DNA from: Kutzneria sp. CA-103260
GTDB taxonomy: Bacteria > Actinomycetota > Actinomycetes > Mycobacteriales > Pseudonocardiaceae
Reading direction: 5' to 3'
Assembly (NCBI RefSeq): GCF_018263855.1
Contig: NZ_CP073318.1
Coordinates: forward strand, 4,154,001-4,218,000
DNA: 64,000 nucleotides
The notes under the pieces are model-generated. The model was not told where the DNA came from, ran no database searches, and worked only from the letters and a program-made list of their open reading frames with translations. Each line of letters starts with the position of its first letter. Positions within the stretch are counted from its first letter, which is position 1. The position numbers were made by a program, and so were the translations under genes. Positions 25,747 to 34,332 of the stretch are shown piece by piece.

Positions 25747-27700
25747 CCAGGAGATAGCCGTACTCGGGCAGGTCTGCGACCGGGTGCAGCAGCACGTCGA
25801 TCAACTGCCGGGCGGCGTCGCCGTGTCGAGCCTCCAGCTCGGCGCGGTGCGCCCGGACGTTGTCGGCGAGGTGCCGCATGGTGGGCCGGGTGTGCTCGCT
25901 GATGTCGATCACCTGGTCCAGCACGAGGCCGGCGTCGGCGACCAGGGCCCGGTAGTCGTCGACGGTCGGCAGCTGGCTCAGGGCGAACTTCGTCAGCGCG
26001 TCGTCGTAGGCGGCCCGGTGTTCGGCGGTCAACGGCGCGCGCTGGAGGAGGTCGGCGATCACCACGCGGCCGCCGGGGCGCAGCACGCGGTGGATCTCCC
26101 GCAGCGCCCGGTCCCGGTCCATGTGCAGTAGCGACTCGAACGCCCACGCGGCGTCGAAAGAGCCGTCCGCATAAGGCAATTCCAGTGCGTCGGCCTCTTC
26201 GAAGCGGACCACGACGCCGGCCGCGGCGGCGCGTGCGGCGGCCGTCAGCACCTGTCCACGGTTGATCGACACGCCGGTGATGGCGGCGTCGACCCGGCTG
26301 GCCAGCCTGATCGCCGGCTCGCCGATGCCGCAGCCGACGTCCAGCATCCGCTCGCCGGGCCGCAGCTCCAACAGGTCGATCAGCACGTCGGTGAGCCGTT
26401 CGGCGGCGACGGCCACCGAGCTGTTGTCGTCGGCGGAAAGCCAGTAGCCGTAATGGAAGTTGACGTCCCAGGAACGCAGCAGCAGGTGCGTGTAGACGTC
26501 GTAGAAGTCCGAGACCGCGGCCGGCCGAGGCGCGGGCGACAGCCGCACCGGCAGGCTCTCGACGCCGCGGGTCAGCAACGTGAACTGCCAGGGGATGCTG
26601 GCGGCCGGCTCGGCCAGGGAGATCTCCGGGAACCGGTCCAGCAGGCCGCCGAGCATGGCCTCGCACTCGACGCGGGCCAGAGCGGCGCCGAGACAGTAAT
26701 GGGCGCCGTGGCCGAAGCCGACGTGCCCGGCGGGCGCCCGGGTCAGGTCGAGCCGGTCGGCGTCGGCGAACTGCTCCTCGTCGCGGTTGGCTGACAGCAG
26801 GGACAACATCACGACTTCGCCGGCTGGAATCACCGTGTCGCCGAACGTCACGGATTCCTTGGTGTAGCGGAAGGTCCCCATGTGCACCGGCCCGTCGAAG
26901 CGGATCAGCTCCTCGACGGCGCCGGGCAGCAGCGAGGGATCATCCCGCAGCTGGGCCAGTTGGTCCGGGTGGGCGAACAGGGCCAGCATGGCCGTGCCGA
27001 TCAGGTTGGCAGTGGTCTCGAAGCCGCCGATGACCATCACCGCCAGCAGGGACACCAGCTCCAGCTCGGTCAGGTCCGCGGTCACCAGGTCCCGGACCAG
27101 ATCGCTGGACGGCTCGGCGATCACGTCCGTCAGGTAGTCGTGCAGCGCGTGCCCGGCCGCGCCGTACTCCTCGACCGAGCGGGTCGACATCGACACCAGC
27201 GTCTCGGTCCAGCCGCGCAGCCGGTCGGCGTCGGCGGCCGGCAGGCCGAGCAACTCGCACATGAGCAGGATCGGCAGCGGGCGGGCGATCTCCGTGACAA
27301 GGTCGACCCGCTCCCGACCGGCCAGTCCCGACAGCAGCGAGTCGACGATCTCGGCGATCCGGGGCCGCAGCTCCCGCGCCCGGGCGGGAGTGAACGCGGC
27401 GTTGGCGATCTTGCGCAGCCGGGTGTGCTGGGGCGCGTCCATGCTGAGCAGGTTCACCGCGATCGACGGCGGCAGCGCCAGCAAAGCCTTTCCCTCGTCG
27501 CCGCCGTCGCCGAGGATCTGCCCCGCCGCCACGACATCCTTGCTCAGCCGGGGATCGGCCAGCCCGGCCCGGACGTCGGCGTACCTGGTCACCAGCCACA
27601 CCCGCATGCCGTTGGGCGTCATGGCCGCACTCACCGGCGCTGTTCGGCGGAGCCGAGCATAGGTCGGGTAAGGATCGCGCACGAAGGCTGGATCGAACAC
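25724..27700 (-). CDS. Cytochrome P450 fused to a SAM-dependent methyltransferase
   Basis: 658 residues. Residues 1-390 are a complete bacterial class I P450: I-helix GGFETT (225-230), ExxR pair Glu264/Arg267 and the heme loop GFGHGAHYCLGAALAR with Cys336 as thiolate ligand. After a short Pro/Ala linker, residues about 397-658 form a class I methyltransferase with FYDVYTHLLLRSWD, motif I LDVGCGIG (453-460) and a DALELPYADGSFDAAW motif. The methyltransferase resembles small-molecule O-methyltransferases such as those of rebeccamycin and rifamycin tailoring. A hydroxylation followed by O-methylation of the new hydroxyl is the simplest joint reaction; that is inference. One continuous frame, no sign of a lost stop. 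Divergent from the FAD oxidoreductase gene (187-bp gap). Confidence 0.9.
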   Translation of the reverse strand: MFDPAFVRDPYPTYARLRRTAPVSAAMTPNGMRVWLVTRYADVRAGLADPRLSKDVVAAGQILGDGGDEGKALLALPPSIAVNLLSMDAPQHTRLRKIANAAFTPARARELRPRIAEIVDSLLSGLAGRERVDLVTEIARPLPILLMCELLGLPAADADRLRGWTETLVSMSTRSVEEYGAAGHALHDYLTDVIAEPSSDLVRDLVTADLTELELVSLLAVMVIGGFETTANLIGTAMLALFAHPDQLAQLRDDPSLLPGAVEELIRFDGPVHMGTFRYTKESVTFGDTVIPAGEVVMLSLLSANRDEEQFADADRLDLTRAPAGHVGFGHGAHYCLGAALARVECEAMLGGLLDRFPEISLAEPAASIPWQFTLLTRGVESLPVRLSPAPRPAAVSDFYDVYTHLLLRSWDVNFHYGYWLSADDNSSVAVAAERLTDVLIDLLELRPGERMLDVGCGIGEPAIRLASRVDAAITGVSINRGQVLTAAARAAAAGVVVRFEEADALELPYADGSFDAAWAFESLLHMDRDRALREIHRVLRPGGRVVIADLLQRAPLTAEHRAAYDDALTKFALSQLPTVDDYRALVADAGLVLDQVIDISEHTRPTMRHLADNVRAHRAELEARHGDAARQLIDVLLHPVADLPEYGYLLVTAYRPR

Positions 27701-27887
27701 CGTCCCTTCCTACAAGAAGCTGCCCCAAGGGGCGAGCGCCGGTGGCCGAAAGTGACGGGGCGGCCACCCGGCGCCAGGGACTTACGACTCTGGCCGGAAG
27801 TCGTCTCGACGCCCGGGCAAAGTGGTGGTAACGCAAGCATCAACGGCGACGACTACACGCGCAAATCTCATCCACAGTGGAGGTCGC

Positions 27888-29114
27888 GTGACATCCGTTG
27901 CCGTCATCGGGGCCGGTCCGTACGGGCTGTCGATCGCCGCGTACCTGCGTGACTACGGTGTGAACACACGCGTTTTCGGTATCCCGCTGGACACGTGGCG
28001 TGATCACATGCCCGCCGGGATGCTGCTCAAGTCCGACGGGTTCGCGTCCAACGTGTACGGACCGAAGGCGGTCGGCACGCTGGCCGAGTACTGCCGGGAG
28101 AACGGGATCCCCTACCACGACACCGACATCCCGGTGCCGCTGCAGGTGTTCGGCGACTACGCGGCCGACTTCCAGCGCCGGTTCGTGCCGGATCTGGAGG
28201 AGGTCCTGGTGTCCGGGCTGGCCCGGGAGGGCAGCGGCTTCCGGCTCACGTTGACGGACGGTCAAGACGTGTGGGCCGACCGGGTCGTGTGCGCGGTGGG
28301 CATCACCCACTTCGCCCGCACCCCAAGGGAGTTGCGCGGTCTGCCGGCCGAGCGGATCAGCCACACCTACGACGTGCACGACCCGAGCGTGTTCGCCGGC
28401 CGGGACGTCACGGTGATCGGCGCGGGCTCGTCGGCCGTGGACACGGCGGTGCTGCTGGCCGAGGCCGGGGCCACGGTGTCGCTGGTGGCCCGGGCCAATG
28501 AGGTGAAGTTCGGCGGCGACCCCGGCCCGCGAGGTCTCTGGGAGAAGCTGCGCAGCCCGTCCTCGGGCGTCGGCCCGGGACTGCGGAACTGGCTGTGCGA
28601 GGCCATGCCGTCGCTGTTCCGCTTCCTTCCCGGCGAGCTCCGGCTGCGGCTGATCCGCACCCACCTGGGCCCGAAGTCCCCGCACCACATGAAGGAGCGC
28701 TTCGACGCCGGCGTCCGCACGCACCTCGGCCGGGCCATCACCGCGGCCCGCGAAGTTGACGGCAAGGTAGAGCTGTCGCTCAGCGGCGGGCAGACGGTGA
28801 CGACCGATCACGTGGTGACGGCGACCGGTTACTACCCGGACCTGGCCCGGCTGAAGTTCCTCAGCGACGACCTGCGCCGCGCGGTGCGCACCCACTCGCG
28901 GATGCCGATGGTGTCGCGGTGGTTCGAGAGTTCCGTGTCCGGCCTGTACTTCGTCGGCCCGGCCGCGGTGGACACCTTCGGTCCGCTGATGCGGTTCATG
29001 GTCGGCGCGGAGTACGTGGCCCCGCGCATCGCCTACCGACTGGCCCGGCGGGCCGGGGCGCCGGTCTCGGTGGCCCAGGCCCGGCCGCGGCGGAGACGGT
29101 GGCTGGTCCGTTGA
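27888..29114 (+). CDS. FAD/NAD(P)-dependent oxidoreductase (flavin monooxygenase-like)
   Basis: 408 residues from GTG 27888, behind GTGGAGG. It has an N-terminal FAD fold with VAVIGAGPYGLSIAAYL, a central NAD(P)H fold with VTVIGAGSSAVDTAVLLAEAG, and a late ATGYYPD segment of the kind seen in flavin-dependent N-hydroxylases and Baeyer-Villiger-like enzymes. The substrate cannot be assigned. Its stop overlaps the TTG start of the thioesterase/ATP-grasp gene by four bases, so the two are translated together and probably act on one compound. A start 66 bp further upstream is open but has no ribosome site. Confidence 0.85.
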   Translation: MTSVAVIGAGPYGLSIAAYLRDYGVNTRVFGIPLDTWRDHMPAGMLLKSDGFASNVYGPKAVGTLAEYCRENGIPYHDTDIPVPLQVFGDYAADFQRRFVPDLEEVLVSGLAREGSGFRLTLTDGQDVWADRVVCAVGITHFARTPRELRGLPAERISHTYDVHDPSVFAGRDVTVIGAGSSAVDTAVLLAEAGATVSLVARANEVKFGGDPGPRGLWEKLRSPSSGVGPGLRNWLCEAMPSLFRFLPGELRLRLIRTHLGPKSPHHMKERFDAGVRTHLGRAITAAREVDGKVELSLSGGQTVTTDHVVTATGYYPDLARLKFLSDDLRRAVRTHSRMPMVSRWFESSVSGLYFVGPAAVDTFGPLMRFMVGAEYVAPRIAYRLARRAGAPVSVAQARPRRRRWLVR

Positions 29115-31018
29115 TCGTCTACAAGGCCAACGGGGTGCGGATCGACCTCGTGCGCGAGGGATCCGCGGGCGCGCTGGTGCTCGTGCCGGGTCTTGAGGGC
29201 GATCCCGACGAGCTGGCCGGGGTGATCGCCGGCTACACCGGGCCACAGGCCGTCTACGTGGCCGCGCCGATGCTGGTCGACGACCGGGGCGTGGCCGTCG
29301 AGACGGTGGAGCGGATGGCCGAGCTGATGGTCGCCGCGCTGGCCGAGGTGTTGGGCGACGAGCCGTACCATCTCGGCGGCTACTCGTTCGGCGGCCTGAT
29401 CGCCTGGGAGATGGCCCAGCGGCGCAAGGAATCCGGGCGACTGTTCCTGATCGAGGCGATCTTCGACGAGCGGTACTGGAACCGCCGGCTGTGGCTGGTG
29501 GCGATGCGCCGGCGCGGCCTCAACCAGCTGTCCCGGATCTCCCACCTGCCGCCGCGGCAAGCCGTCGCCGAGTTCGGGCTGCGCGGCCGGCGGCTGGTGC
29601 GCCGGCTGGTCCGGCGGTCCTCCGGTGGCGAGGCGACCGCCGTGTCCACTGGGGAAACCGACGCCGGCCGTCGTGCGTACGCCGCGATGCCGCGCTACCG
29701 GCCCACCTATCACGACGGCGCCGTGACGGTGTTGGCCGCGACCGACAACCGGCATTTCGGTTGCGACACCGCCGAATGCTGGCAGGGGCTGGCCCGCGAC
29801 TTGTCGGTGCGGCGCATCGTCGGCGATCACCTGACCATCGTCGGCGATCCCGAGGCAGCGGCCGCGGTCGCCGACGGCATCGGCCGGGACATCAACCAGG
29901 GCCCGGGAGTTCGCCCCGCGCCGGGTTTCGAGCGGGTGCTGATCGTCTCGACCATGCGGTGGTTCTCGGCGGCGCGGCTGGCCGACGCGATGGTCGAGGC
30001 TGGCTTCACGGTGTCGGCCTGCCAGCCGGCCGGGCATCCGCTCGAGGTTGTGGACGGACTGGACGGTCAGTACCCGCTACACAAGTCGCGGCCGCTGCGA
30101 TCGATCCAGCACGCCATCGACGCGGCCAAGCCGGATCTTGTGCTGTGTGACGACGAGCGGTCGCTGGTTCTGTTGCGGCGCCTGCATTCCCGCACCGACG
30201 ATCTGGTGCTGGCCCGGTCACTGGGCGAGTGGACGCGGATGACCTCCCGCACCGCGGTCGCCGAGGGCGCCCGCGAGGCCGGGGTCACCGCGCCGTTCAC
30301 CGCCGCCGTCGGCAGCATCGAGGCGCTGATGCAGTGGGCGCTTCCGTTCGTGCTCAAGACCGACGGCAGCTCCGGCGGCCGGGGAGTCGCCGCGGTCAGT
30401 GATTCCGGTTCCCTGTCCCGAATCTGGCGTTCCCTCTCCACTCCCCCGCCGCTGCACGTGGCCGTGAAACGGGCGCTGGTGAACCGTGAGCTCCAGTCGT
30501 TCGGCTCGCTGCTGCTGCGCCGGCGGCCGACCGTCAACGTGCAGCAGTTCCAGGCCGGCACCGATGCCATCGCCACCGTCGCCTGCCTCGACGGCGAGGT
30601 GCTTTCGTTGGTGTGCCTGGAAGTCGTGCTGGCCGAGGAGCTGCGGGGGCCGTCGGCCGTGGTGCGGGTCGTCGACCATCCCGGCATGGCCGAGGCCGCC
30701 CGGAAGGTCGTTCGGCACTTCGGGCTCAGCGGCTTCTGCGGCCTCGACTTCGTGACCGCCGAGGACGGCACCGCCTGGTTCATCGAGCTCAACGCCCGTG
30801 TCACCCCGACCTGCCACCTGCTGTTCGACACTCCCCGCCCGGTCGGCGAGGTCATCGCCCTGTTCCCGGCCGAGCACGGCGCCACCGCCTACGCCGACTG
30901 CGTCGACCTCCCCGTCCGGGCCCCGCGCCTGGCCGAGCGGGGCCGGCAGGAGGCCGCCCGGCGGCGGCATCCGGTGTGGCGCCGGATCCGCACCCTCACC
31001 AAGCGGCCCGCCATGTGA
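29111..31018 (+). CDS. Thioesterase-like alpha/beta-hydrolase fused to an ATP-grasp ligase
   Basis: 635 residues from TTG 29111 (TTGA overlap with the FAD gene). Residues 1-265 are a type I thioesterase-like hydrolase: nucleophile elbow GYSFGG with Ser92, and a late GDH with His240 giving the triad His. Residues about 275-635 are an ATP-grasp domain: FVLKTDGSSGGRGV (413-426) is the phosphate loop, CGLDF (543-547) the acidic strand, and FIELNAR (557-563) the Mg2+-binding segment. ATP-grasp enzymes join a carboxylate to an amine or thiol through an acyl phosphate, while the thioesterase half would release or transfer an acyl thioester. I know no standard protein with this order; function is inferred. 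Confidence 0.85.
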   Translation: MIVYKANGVRIDLVREGSAGALVLVPGLEGDPDELAGVIAGYTGPQAVYVAAPMLVDDRGVAVETVERMAELMVAALAEVLGDEPYHLGGYSFGGLIAWEMAQRRKESGRLFLIEAIFDERYWNRRLWLVAMRRRGLNQLSRISHLPPRQAVAEFGLRGRRLVRRLVRRSSGGEATAVSTGETDAGRRAYAAMPRYRPTYHDGAVTVLAATDNRHFGCDTAECWQGLARDLSVRRIVGDHLTIVGDPEAAAAVADGIGRDINQGPGVRPAPGFERVLIVSTMRWFSAARLADAMVEAGFTVSACQPAGHPLEVVDGLDGQYPLHKSRPLRSIQHAIDAAKPDLVLCDDERSLVLLRRLHSRTDDLVLARSLGEWTRMTSRTAVAEGAREAGVTAPFTAAVGSIEALMQWALPFVLKTDGSSGGRGVAAVSDSGSLSRIWRSLSTPPPLHVAVKRALVNRELQSFGSLLLRRRPTVNVQQFQAGTDAIATVACLDGEVLSLVCLEVVLAEELRGPSAVVRVVDHPGMAEAARKVVRHFGLSGFCGLDFVTAEDGTAWFIELNARVTPTCHLLFDTPRPVGEVIALFPAEHGATAYADCVDLPVRAPRLAERGRQEAARRRHPVWRRIRTLTKRPAM

Positions 31019-31028
31019 CCCGCCTCGC

Positions 31029-31064
31029 GGCCGGCACGACCTGGTTGACCGGGCCGTGCCGGCC
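31029..31064 (+). terminator. Hairpin after the thioesterase/ATP-grasp gene
   Basis: GGCCGGCACG pairs perfectly with CGTGCCGGCC across a 16-nt loop, starting 11 bp after the stop codon. No U-run follows. A promoter for the next gene overlaps its right side. Confidence 0.6.
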
Positions 31065-31073
31065 ACCTAACCT
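31045..31073 (+). promoter_or_regulatory. Promoter of the SnoaL-like gene at 31114
   Basis: TTGACC and TAACCT are separated by exactly 17 bp, 41 bp before the ATG. An inverted repeat lies just downstream, so the promoter is probably repressed. Confidence 0.55.
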
Positions 31074-31077
31074 CGAC

Positions 31078-31100
31078 ATGGTCATTAACTAATAGACCAT
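31078..31100. promoter_or_regulatory. Inverted repeat operator, MarR/HxlR-like
   Basis: ATGGTCATTA and TAATAGACCAT are near-perfect arms with one extra base on the right arm. It overlaps the expected transcription start of the downstream gene. No regulator gene is adjacent, so the binding protein must be encoded elsewhere. Confidence 0.5.
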
Positions 31101-31113
31101 TACAGGAGTGGCC

Positions 31114-31536
31114 ATGTCCGAGGACCCGTGGTTCCTGAAGGTGCTCGACCCCGACGTGGTGCTGGCCGCCCCGGCGATGAACGGCAGCCTGCGCGGGGCC
31201 GAGGCGGTCGCCGCGCAGGTCCGCACCGTGGCCTCGTTCTACCGGGACTACCAGGTCGTCTACAGCGGCGAGTTCGGCGACCGGCGGATCAACGAGTACA
31301 CGGCGGTGGTGGAAGGCCGTCCGGTAACCGGGCTCGGCACCTTCCACCTCAACGAACGCGGACTGGTGGACGAGATCGTGATCAACCACCGGCCGCTGTC
31401 GGCCGCCCTGACGGTGTCCCGGCTGCTGGGCGAGAGCGAGAGCGGCCGACGCCACCGGGACGAGTTCTTCCACCCGGACGGCCAGACCCACGAGGACCTG
31501 CTGCGCTATTCCGACGAGCACGAACGGGAACTGTGA
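31114..31536 (+). CDS. SnoaL/NTF2-like protein
   Basis: 140 residues from ATG 31114, chosen over GTG 31108 because ACAGGAG lies six bases before it. The cone-fold pattern is visible: DPDVVLAAPAMNGSLRG as the first strand-turn, FYRDYQVVYSGEF in the middle and GLVDEIVINHRP as the closing strand, followed by a 35-residue charged tail (HPDGQTHEDLLRYSDEHE). Possibly an isomerase or a binding protein for the product of the adjacent FAD/ATP-grasp genes; nothing in the sequence fixes the substrate. It has its own promoter and operator. Confidence 0.8.
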   Translation: MSEDPWFLKVLDPDVVLAAPAMNGSLRGAEAVAAQVRTVASFYRDYQVVYSGEFGDRRINEYTAVVEGRPVTGLGTFHLNERGLVDEIVINHRPLSAALTVSRLLGESESGRRHRDEFFHPDGQTHEDLLRYSDEHEREL

Positions 31537-31552
31537 CGAGTCGGTCGGGTGA

Positions 31553-32080
31553 TCACACCGCGCCGCGGGACCGCCGCATCGCGTCGGCGACCTGCTCGCG
31601 GACCCGCTGCCAGTCGTCGGCGATCTCGCCGTGCTCCGGCTCCACGGCCAGCAGCGTCTCCACGATCCGGCCCACCACGTCCGGGTGGCCCAGCGGCGCC
31701 GGGTCCACGCGCACCGTCTCATCACTGACGAAGGTCCGCAGCAGCACGCCTTCGTCGGCCAGGTCGCGGCGGACGGCCTCGGCCGTGGGCGTCGGATCGA
31801 CCACGACCACCGAGCGCACCTGGTCGGCGTGCCTTATGGCGAGGCGCAGCACTGCCTCGGTCGCCCGGCCGCTCGACACCAGGTGCACCGGCCCCAGCCC
31901 GGTCAGCATCGCGTCGATGCCGTCCAGGCCGGCGTAGCGGTTCCAGCCGATCCGCAGGTGCTCGGCCAGCGGCCGCCACGTCGCCGGCAGCGCGCCGTGG
32001 TCGGCCAAGCCGCCGAGGTCGAGCACCAGCACCGTGAGCCCGTCCTCCGGGCCGTGCCACACCAATGCCGGGGATGTCAT
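31553..32080 (-). CDS. Alpha/beta-hydrolase-like protein lacking the nucleophile elbow
   Basis: 175 residues, shorter than a full hydrolase. The first strand and oxyanion region (LTVLVLDLGGLADHGALPATWRPLAEHL) and the following helices look like an alpha/beta-hydrolase, but where the G-x-S-x-G should be the sequence reads LVSSGRATEAVLRLA, and no clear catalytic His follows. Probably a non-catalytic member or a decayed one. It starts 203 bp from the divergent hydrolase at 32284, so the two may share a control region. Confidence 0.55.
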   Translation of the reverse strand: MTSPALVWHGPEDGLTVLVLDLGGLADHGALPATWRPLAEHLRIGWNRYAGLDGIDAMLTGLGPVHLVSSGRATEAVLRLAIRHADQVRSVVVVDPTPTAEAVRRDLADEGVLLRTFVSDETVRVDPAPLGHPDVVGRIVETLLAVEPEHGEIADDWQRVREQVADAMRRSRGAV

Positions 32081-32283
32081 GCCCTCACCTCCGCGAATTC
32101 GCGTGTCGCCGATCGAGTACCTGGCATCGGGGCCGCTATGCGCCGTTTGGCCGCACCGCGACCGGCGTGTCCATCGGGGCGAGATCCGTTGCCCCCTGCG
32201 AACACGCCGCGTGGTGCGGGTTTTCCGGCACCGGTACCGTCACCGGAACAGGGCTGGGACTGCAGAAACGGGCGGGCACGAGG

Positions 32284-32961
32284 ATGGCTTCCAAGCTTCC
32301 GACGGTGGTTCTGGTGCACGGCGCGTGGCACGGGCCGTGGTGTTGGGACGGGGTCCGCGAGCAGCTGGCCGCCGTCGGCATCTCCTCGACCGCGGTGACG
32401 CTGACCAGCTCGGGCCCACAGCTGGGCGGCCTCCAGGACGACATCGCGGCCGTGCACGCCCGGCTGGACCAGCTGGACGGGCCGTTCGTCCTGGTCGGGC
32501 ACTCCTACGGCGGCATCCCGATGACGAGCGTGGCCGCGACCCGAAGCGACGTCCGGCACGCGGTGTACGTCTGCGCGTTCGCGATTCCGGCGGGGGAATC
32601 GCTGCTGAGCGCGGTGGGCGGAACACCGCCGGAGTGGTGGGTGATCGCCGAGGACCAGCGGACGGTGACACCGGACGACCCACGGAAGGTCTTCTTCAAC
32701 GCGTCGGACCCCGACCCGGCGCCCCAGCTCACGCCGCAGTCGATGCGGTCGTTCCGGGAGCCGCTGGGCGAGGCGGCCTACGGCCGGGTGCCGGCGACCT
32801 ACGTGATTTGCGAGCGTGACGCGGCGATGCCGCCCCTCCTCCAGGAAGAGATGGCCAAGGGCATCGGCGCCGCGGCCGCCCGCCTGGACGCGGACCACAG
32901 CCCGTGGCTCGGCCGCCCGGCCGAACTGGCGAAGATCATCGCAGGGAGCACACAGGAATGA
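32284..32961 (+). CDS. Alpha/beta-hydrolase (salicylate-esterase/EstC-like)
   Basis: 225 residues from ATG 32284. Complete catalytic set: oxyanion HGAWHGPWCWDGV, nucleophile elbow VGHSYGG and a C-terminal DADHSPWLGRP segment providing the His. The opening VVLVHGAWHGPWCW is typical of small plant-like and actinobacterial esterases of the MES/hydroxynitrile-lyase type. The stop overlaps the next ATG by four bases. No signal peptide, so it acts in the cytoplasm on a small ester or acyl compound. Confidence 0.85.
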   Translation: MASKLPTVVLVHGAWHGPWCWDGVREQLAAVGISSTAVTLTSSGPQLGGLQDDIAAVHARLDQLDGPFVLVGHSYGGIPMTSVAATRSDVRHAVYVCAFAIPAGESLLSAVGGTPPEWWVIAEDQRTVTPDDPRKVFFNASDPDPAPQLTPQSMRSFREPLGEAAYGRVPATYVICERDAAMPPLLQEEMAKGIGAAAARLDADHSPWLGRPAELAKIIAGSTQE

Positions 32962-33236
32962 CCCGGTCCACTCTGGACATGGACGCCGACGAACTGGCGG
33001 CGGAGCTGGCCGCCCTGGGCCGCGCGCTGCCGCCGCTGCTGCGGGCGGAGTTCGAGAACGAGCACGACGTGGTTCGCCGGGAGGCTCAGCGCTCAGGCGA
33101 CCTGGCCAGCACCCGGGTGCTGCTGGCCAAGTGGCGCGGGGTCGCGGCGGCCGAGCAGAAGGAGCCCGGCATCTCGCACCGCGTGCTGGCCGAGGCCGCC
33201 GAGCTCCAGGCCCGGGACGAGCAGCGCCAGCGGTAA
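32958..33236 (+). CDS. Small hypothetical protein, DUF6247-like
   Basis: 92 residues, almost entirely helical. The central LGRALPPLLRAEFENEHD followed by a LAKWRGVA helix resembles the DUF6247 pattern seen in actinomycetes, often next to toxin-antitoxin or regulator genes. Coupled to the hydrolase by an ATGA overlap. No membrane segment, no known catalytic residue. Confidence 0.6.
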   Translation: MTRSTLDMDADELAAELAALGRALPPLLRAEFENEHDVVRREAQRSGDLASTRVLLAKWRGVAAAEQKEPGISHRVLAEAAELQARDEQRQR

Positions 33237-33346
33237 CCCATGACTTGGTAAGGCCCAACCCTTGACATCGTAAGGACTCTTCACGAACATGGGGGTTCCG
33301 CCGCCGAAGAAGATCCTCCAAAACCCTGCCCACTGGAGAAGCTTCG

Positions 33347-34180
33347 GTGACAACCAAACATGTCGTGCGCGCGGCCCTGTCCGCCTGCGCCGTTCTCGCC
33401 CTGTGCACCACCACGGCCGGGGCCGCGGCCATGGCCGCACCGGCTCCCTCGGTCCTGCGCGTGCAGGCCCAGGGCGACCTGAACGACCCGGCCAAGAAGG
33501 AAATCGCGATGGAGCTGGTCTCCAGCGCGGAGAACTCCTCACTGGACTGGAAGGCCCAGTACAGCTACATCGAGGACATCGGCGACGGCCGCGGCTACAC
33601 CGCCGGCATCATCGGCTTCTGCTCCGGCACCGGCGACATGCTGGAGCTGGTGCAGGCCTACACCGACAGCGAGCCCGACAACGTGCTGGCCAAGTACCTG
33701 CCGGCGCTGAAGAAGGTCAACGGCTCCGACTCGCACGCCGGGCTGGGCTCGGCCTTCGTGAACGACTGGAAGACCGCGGCCAAGGACTCGGCGTTCCAGA
33801 CGGCCCAGAACAACGAGCGGGACCGGGTGTACTTCAACCCGGCGGTCAACCAGGGCAAGTCCGACGGCCTGGGCGCGCTGGGCCAGTTCATCTACTACGA
33901 CGCCATCGTCATGCACGGCCCCGGCGACGACGGCACCTCCTTCGGCGGCATCCGCAAGACCGCGCTGAAGAAGGCCAAGACGCCGGCCCAGGGCGGCGAC
34001 GAGACCACCTATCTCAACGCCTTCCTCGACGCGCGCAAGGCCGCCATGAAGACCGAGGAGGCGCACAGCGACACCTCCCGCGTCGACACCGAGCAGCGAG
34101 TCTTCCTCAACGCCGGCAACCTGGCGCTGAACCCGCCGCTGCGCTGGAAGGTCTACGGCGACCCTTACTCGATCGGCTGA
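33347..34180 (+). CDS. Secreted chitosanase, glycoside hydrolase family 46
   Basis: 277 residues. Signal peptide about 1-30 (HVVRAALSACAVLALCTTTAGA). The mature enzyme carries the GH46 catalytic pair: Glu62 in SSAENSSLDW as acid and Asp80 in IEDIGDGRGYTAG as base, which match Glu22 and Asp40 of the Streptomyces N174 enzyme. It cleaves glucosamine-rich chitosan outside the cell. GTG start behind GGAGAAG. Upstream, TTGACA at 33262-33267 and two near-repeats (TGACTTGGTAAGG and TGACATCGTAAGG) suggest a regulated promoter. Standard length, no carbohydrate-binding module. Confidence 0.93.
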   Translation: MTTKHVVRAALSACAVLALCTTTAGAAAMAAPAPSVLRVQAQGDLNDPAKKEIAMELVSSAENSSLDWKAQYSYIEDIGDGRGYTAGIIGFCSGTGDMLELVQAYTDSEPDNVLAKYLPALKKVNGSDSHAGLGSAFVNDWKTAAKDSAFQTAQNNERDRVYFNPAVNQGKSDGLGALGQFIYYDAIVMHGPGDDGTSFGGIRKTALKKAKTPAQGGDETTYLNAFLDARKAAMKTEEAHSDTSRVDTEQRVFLNAGNLALNPPLRWKVYGDPYSIG

Positions 34181-34193
34181 TCCGACCCCGCCC

Positions 34194-34278
34194 ACATGAG
34201 TGGCTCACTTGACCCCAAAAGGCCATCTGAGCCACTCATGTACGGCAAAAACGGCACATGAGTGGCTTACTTGACCCC
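34194..34278. repeat. Short dispersed repeat, two copies plus inverted arm, also a terminator hairpin
   Basis: ACATGAGTGGCTCACTTGACCCC (23 bp; 34194-34216) recurs with one change at 34256-34278. Between them the arm TGAGCCACTCATG (34228-34240) pairs perfectly with CATGAGTGGCTCA (34195-34207), forming a 13-bp hairpin after the chitosanase stop. A third copy, inverted, lies at 40364-40386. Confidence 0.8.
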
Positions 34279-34332
34279 CAGTGTCCACCTCTGAGGCTGC
34301 GGCCGCCGCCGGCTCTGTGGCGAACGAGGCGA

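Noticed and set aside
33241..33300. Direct repeats before the chitosanase read as a CRISPR or integron remnant
   Set aside because: Only two imperfect 13-base copies, with no regular spacing or further units.
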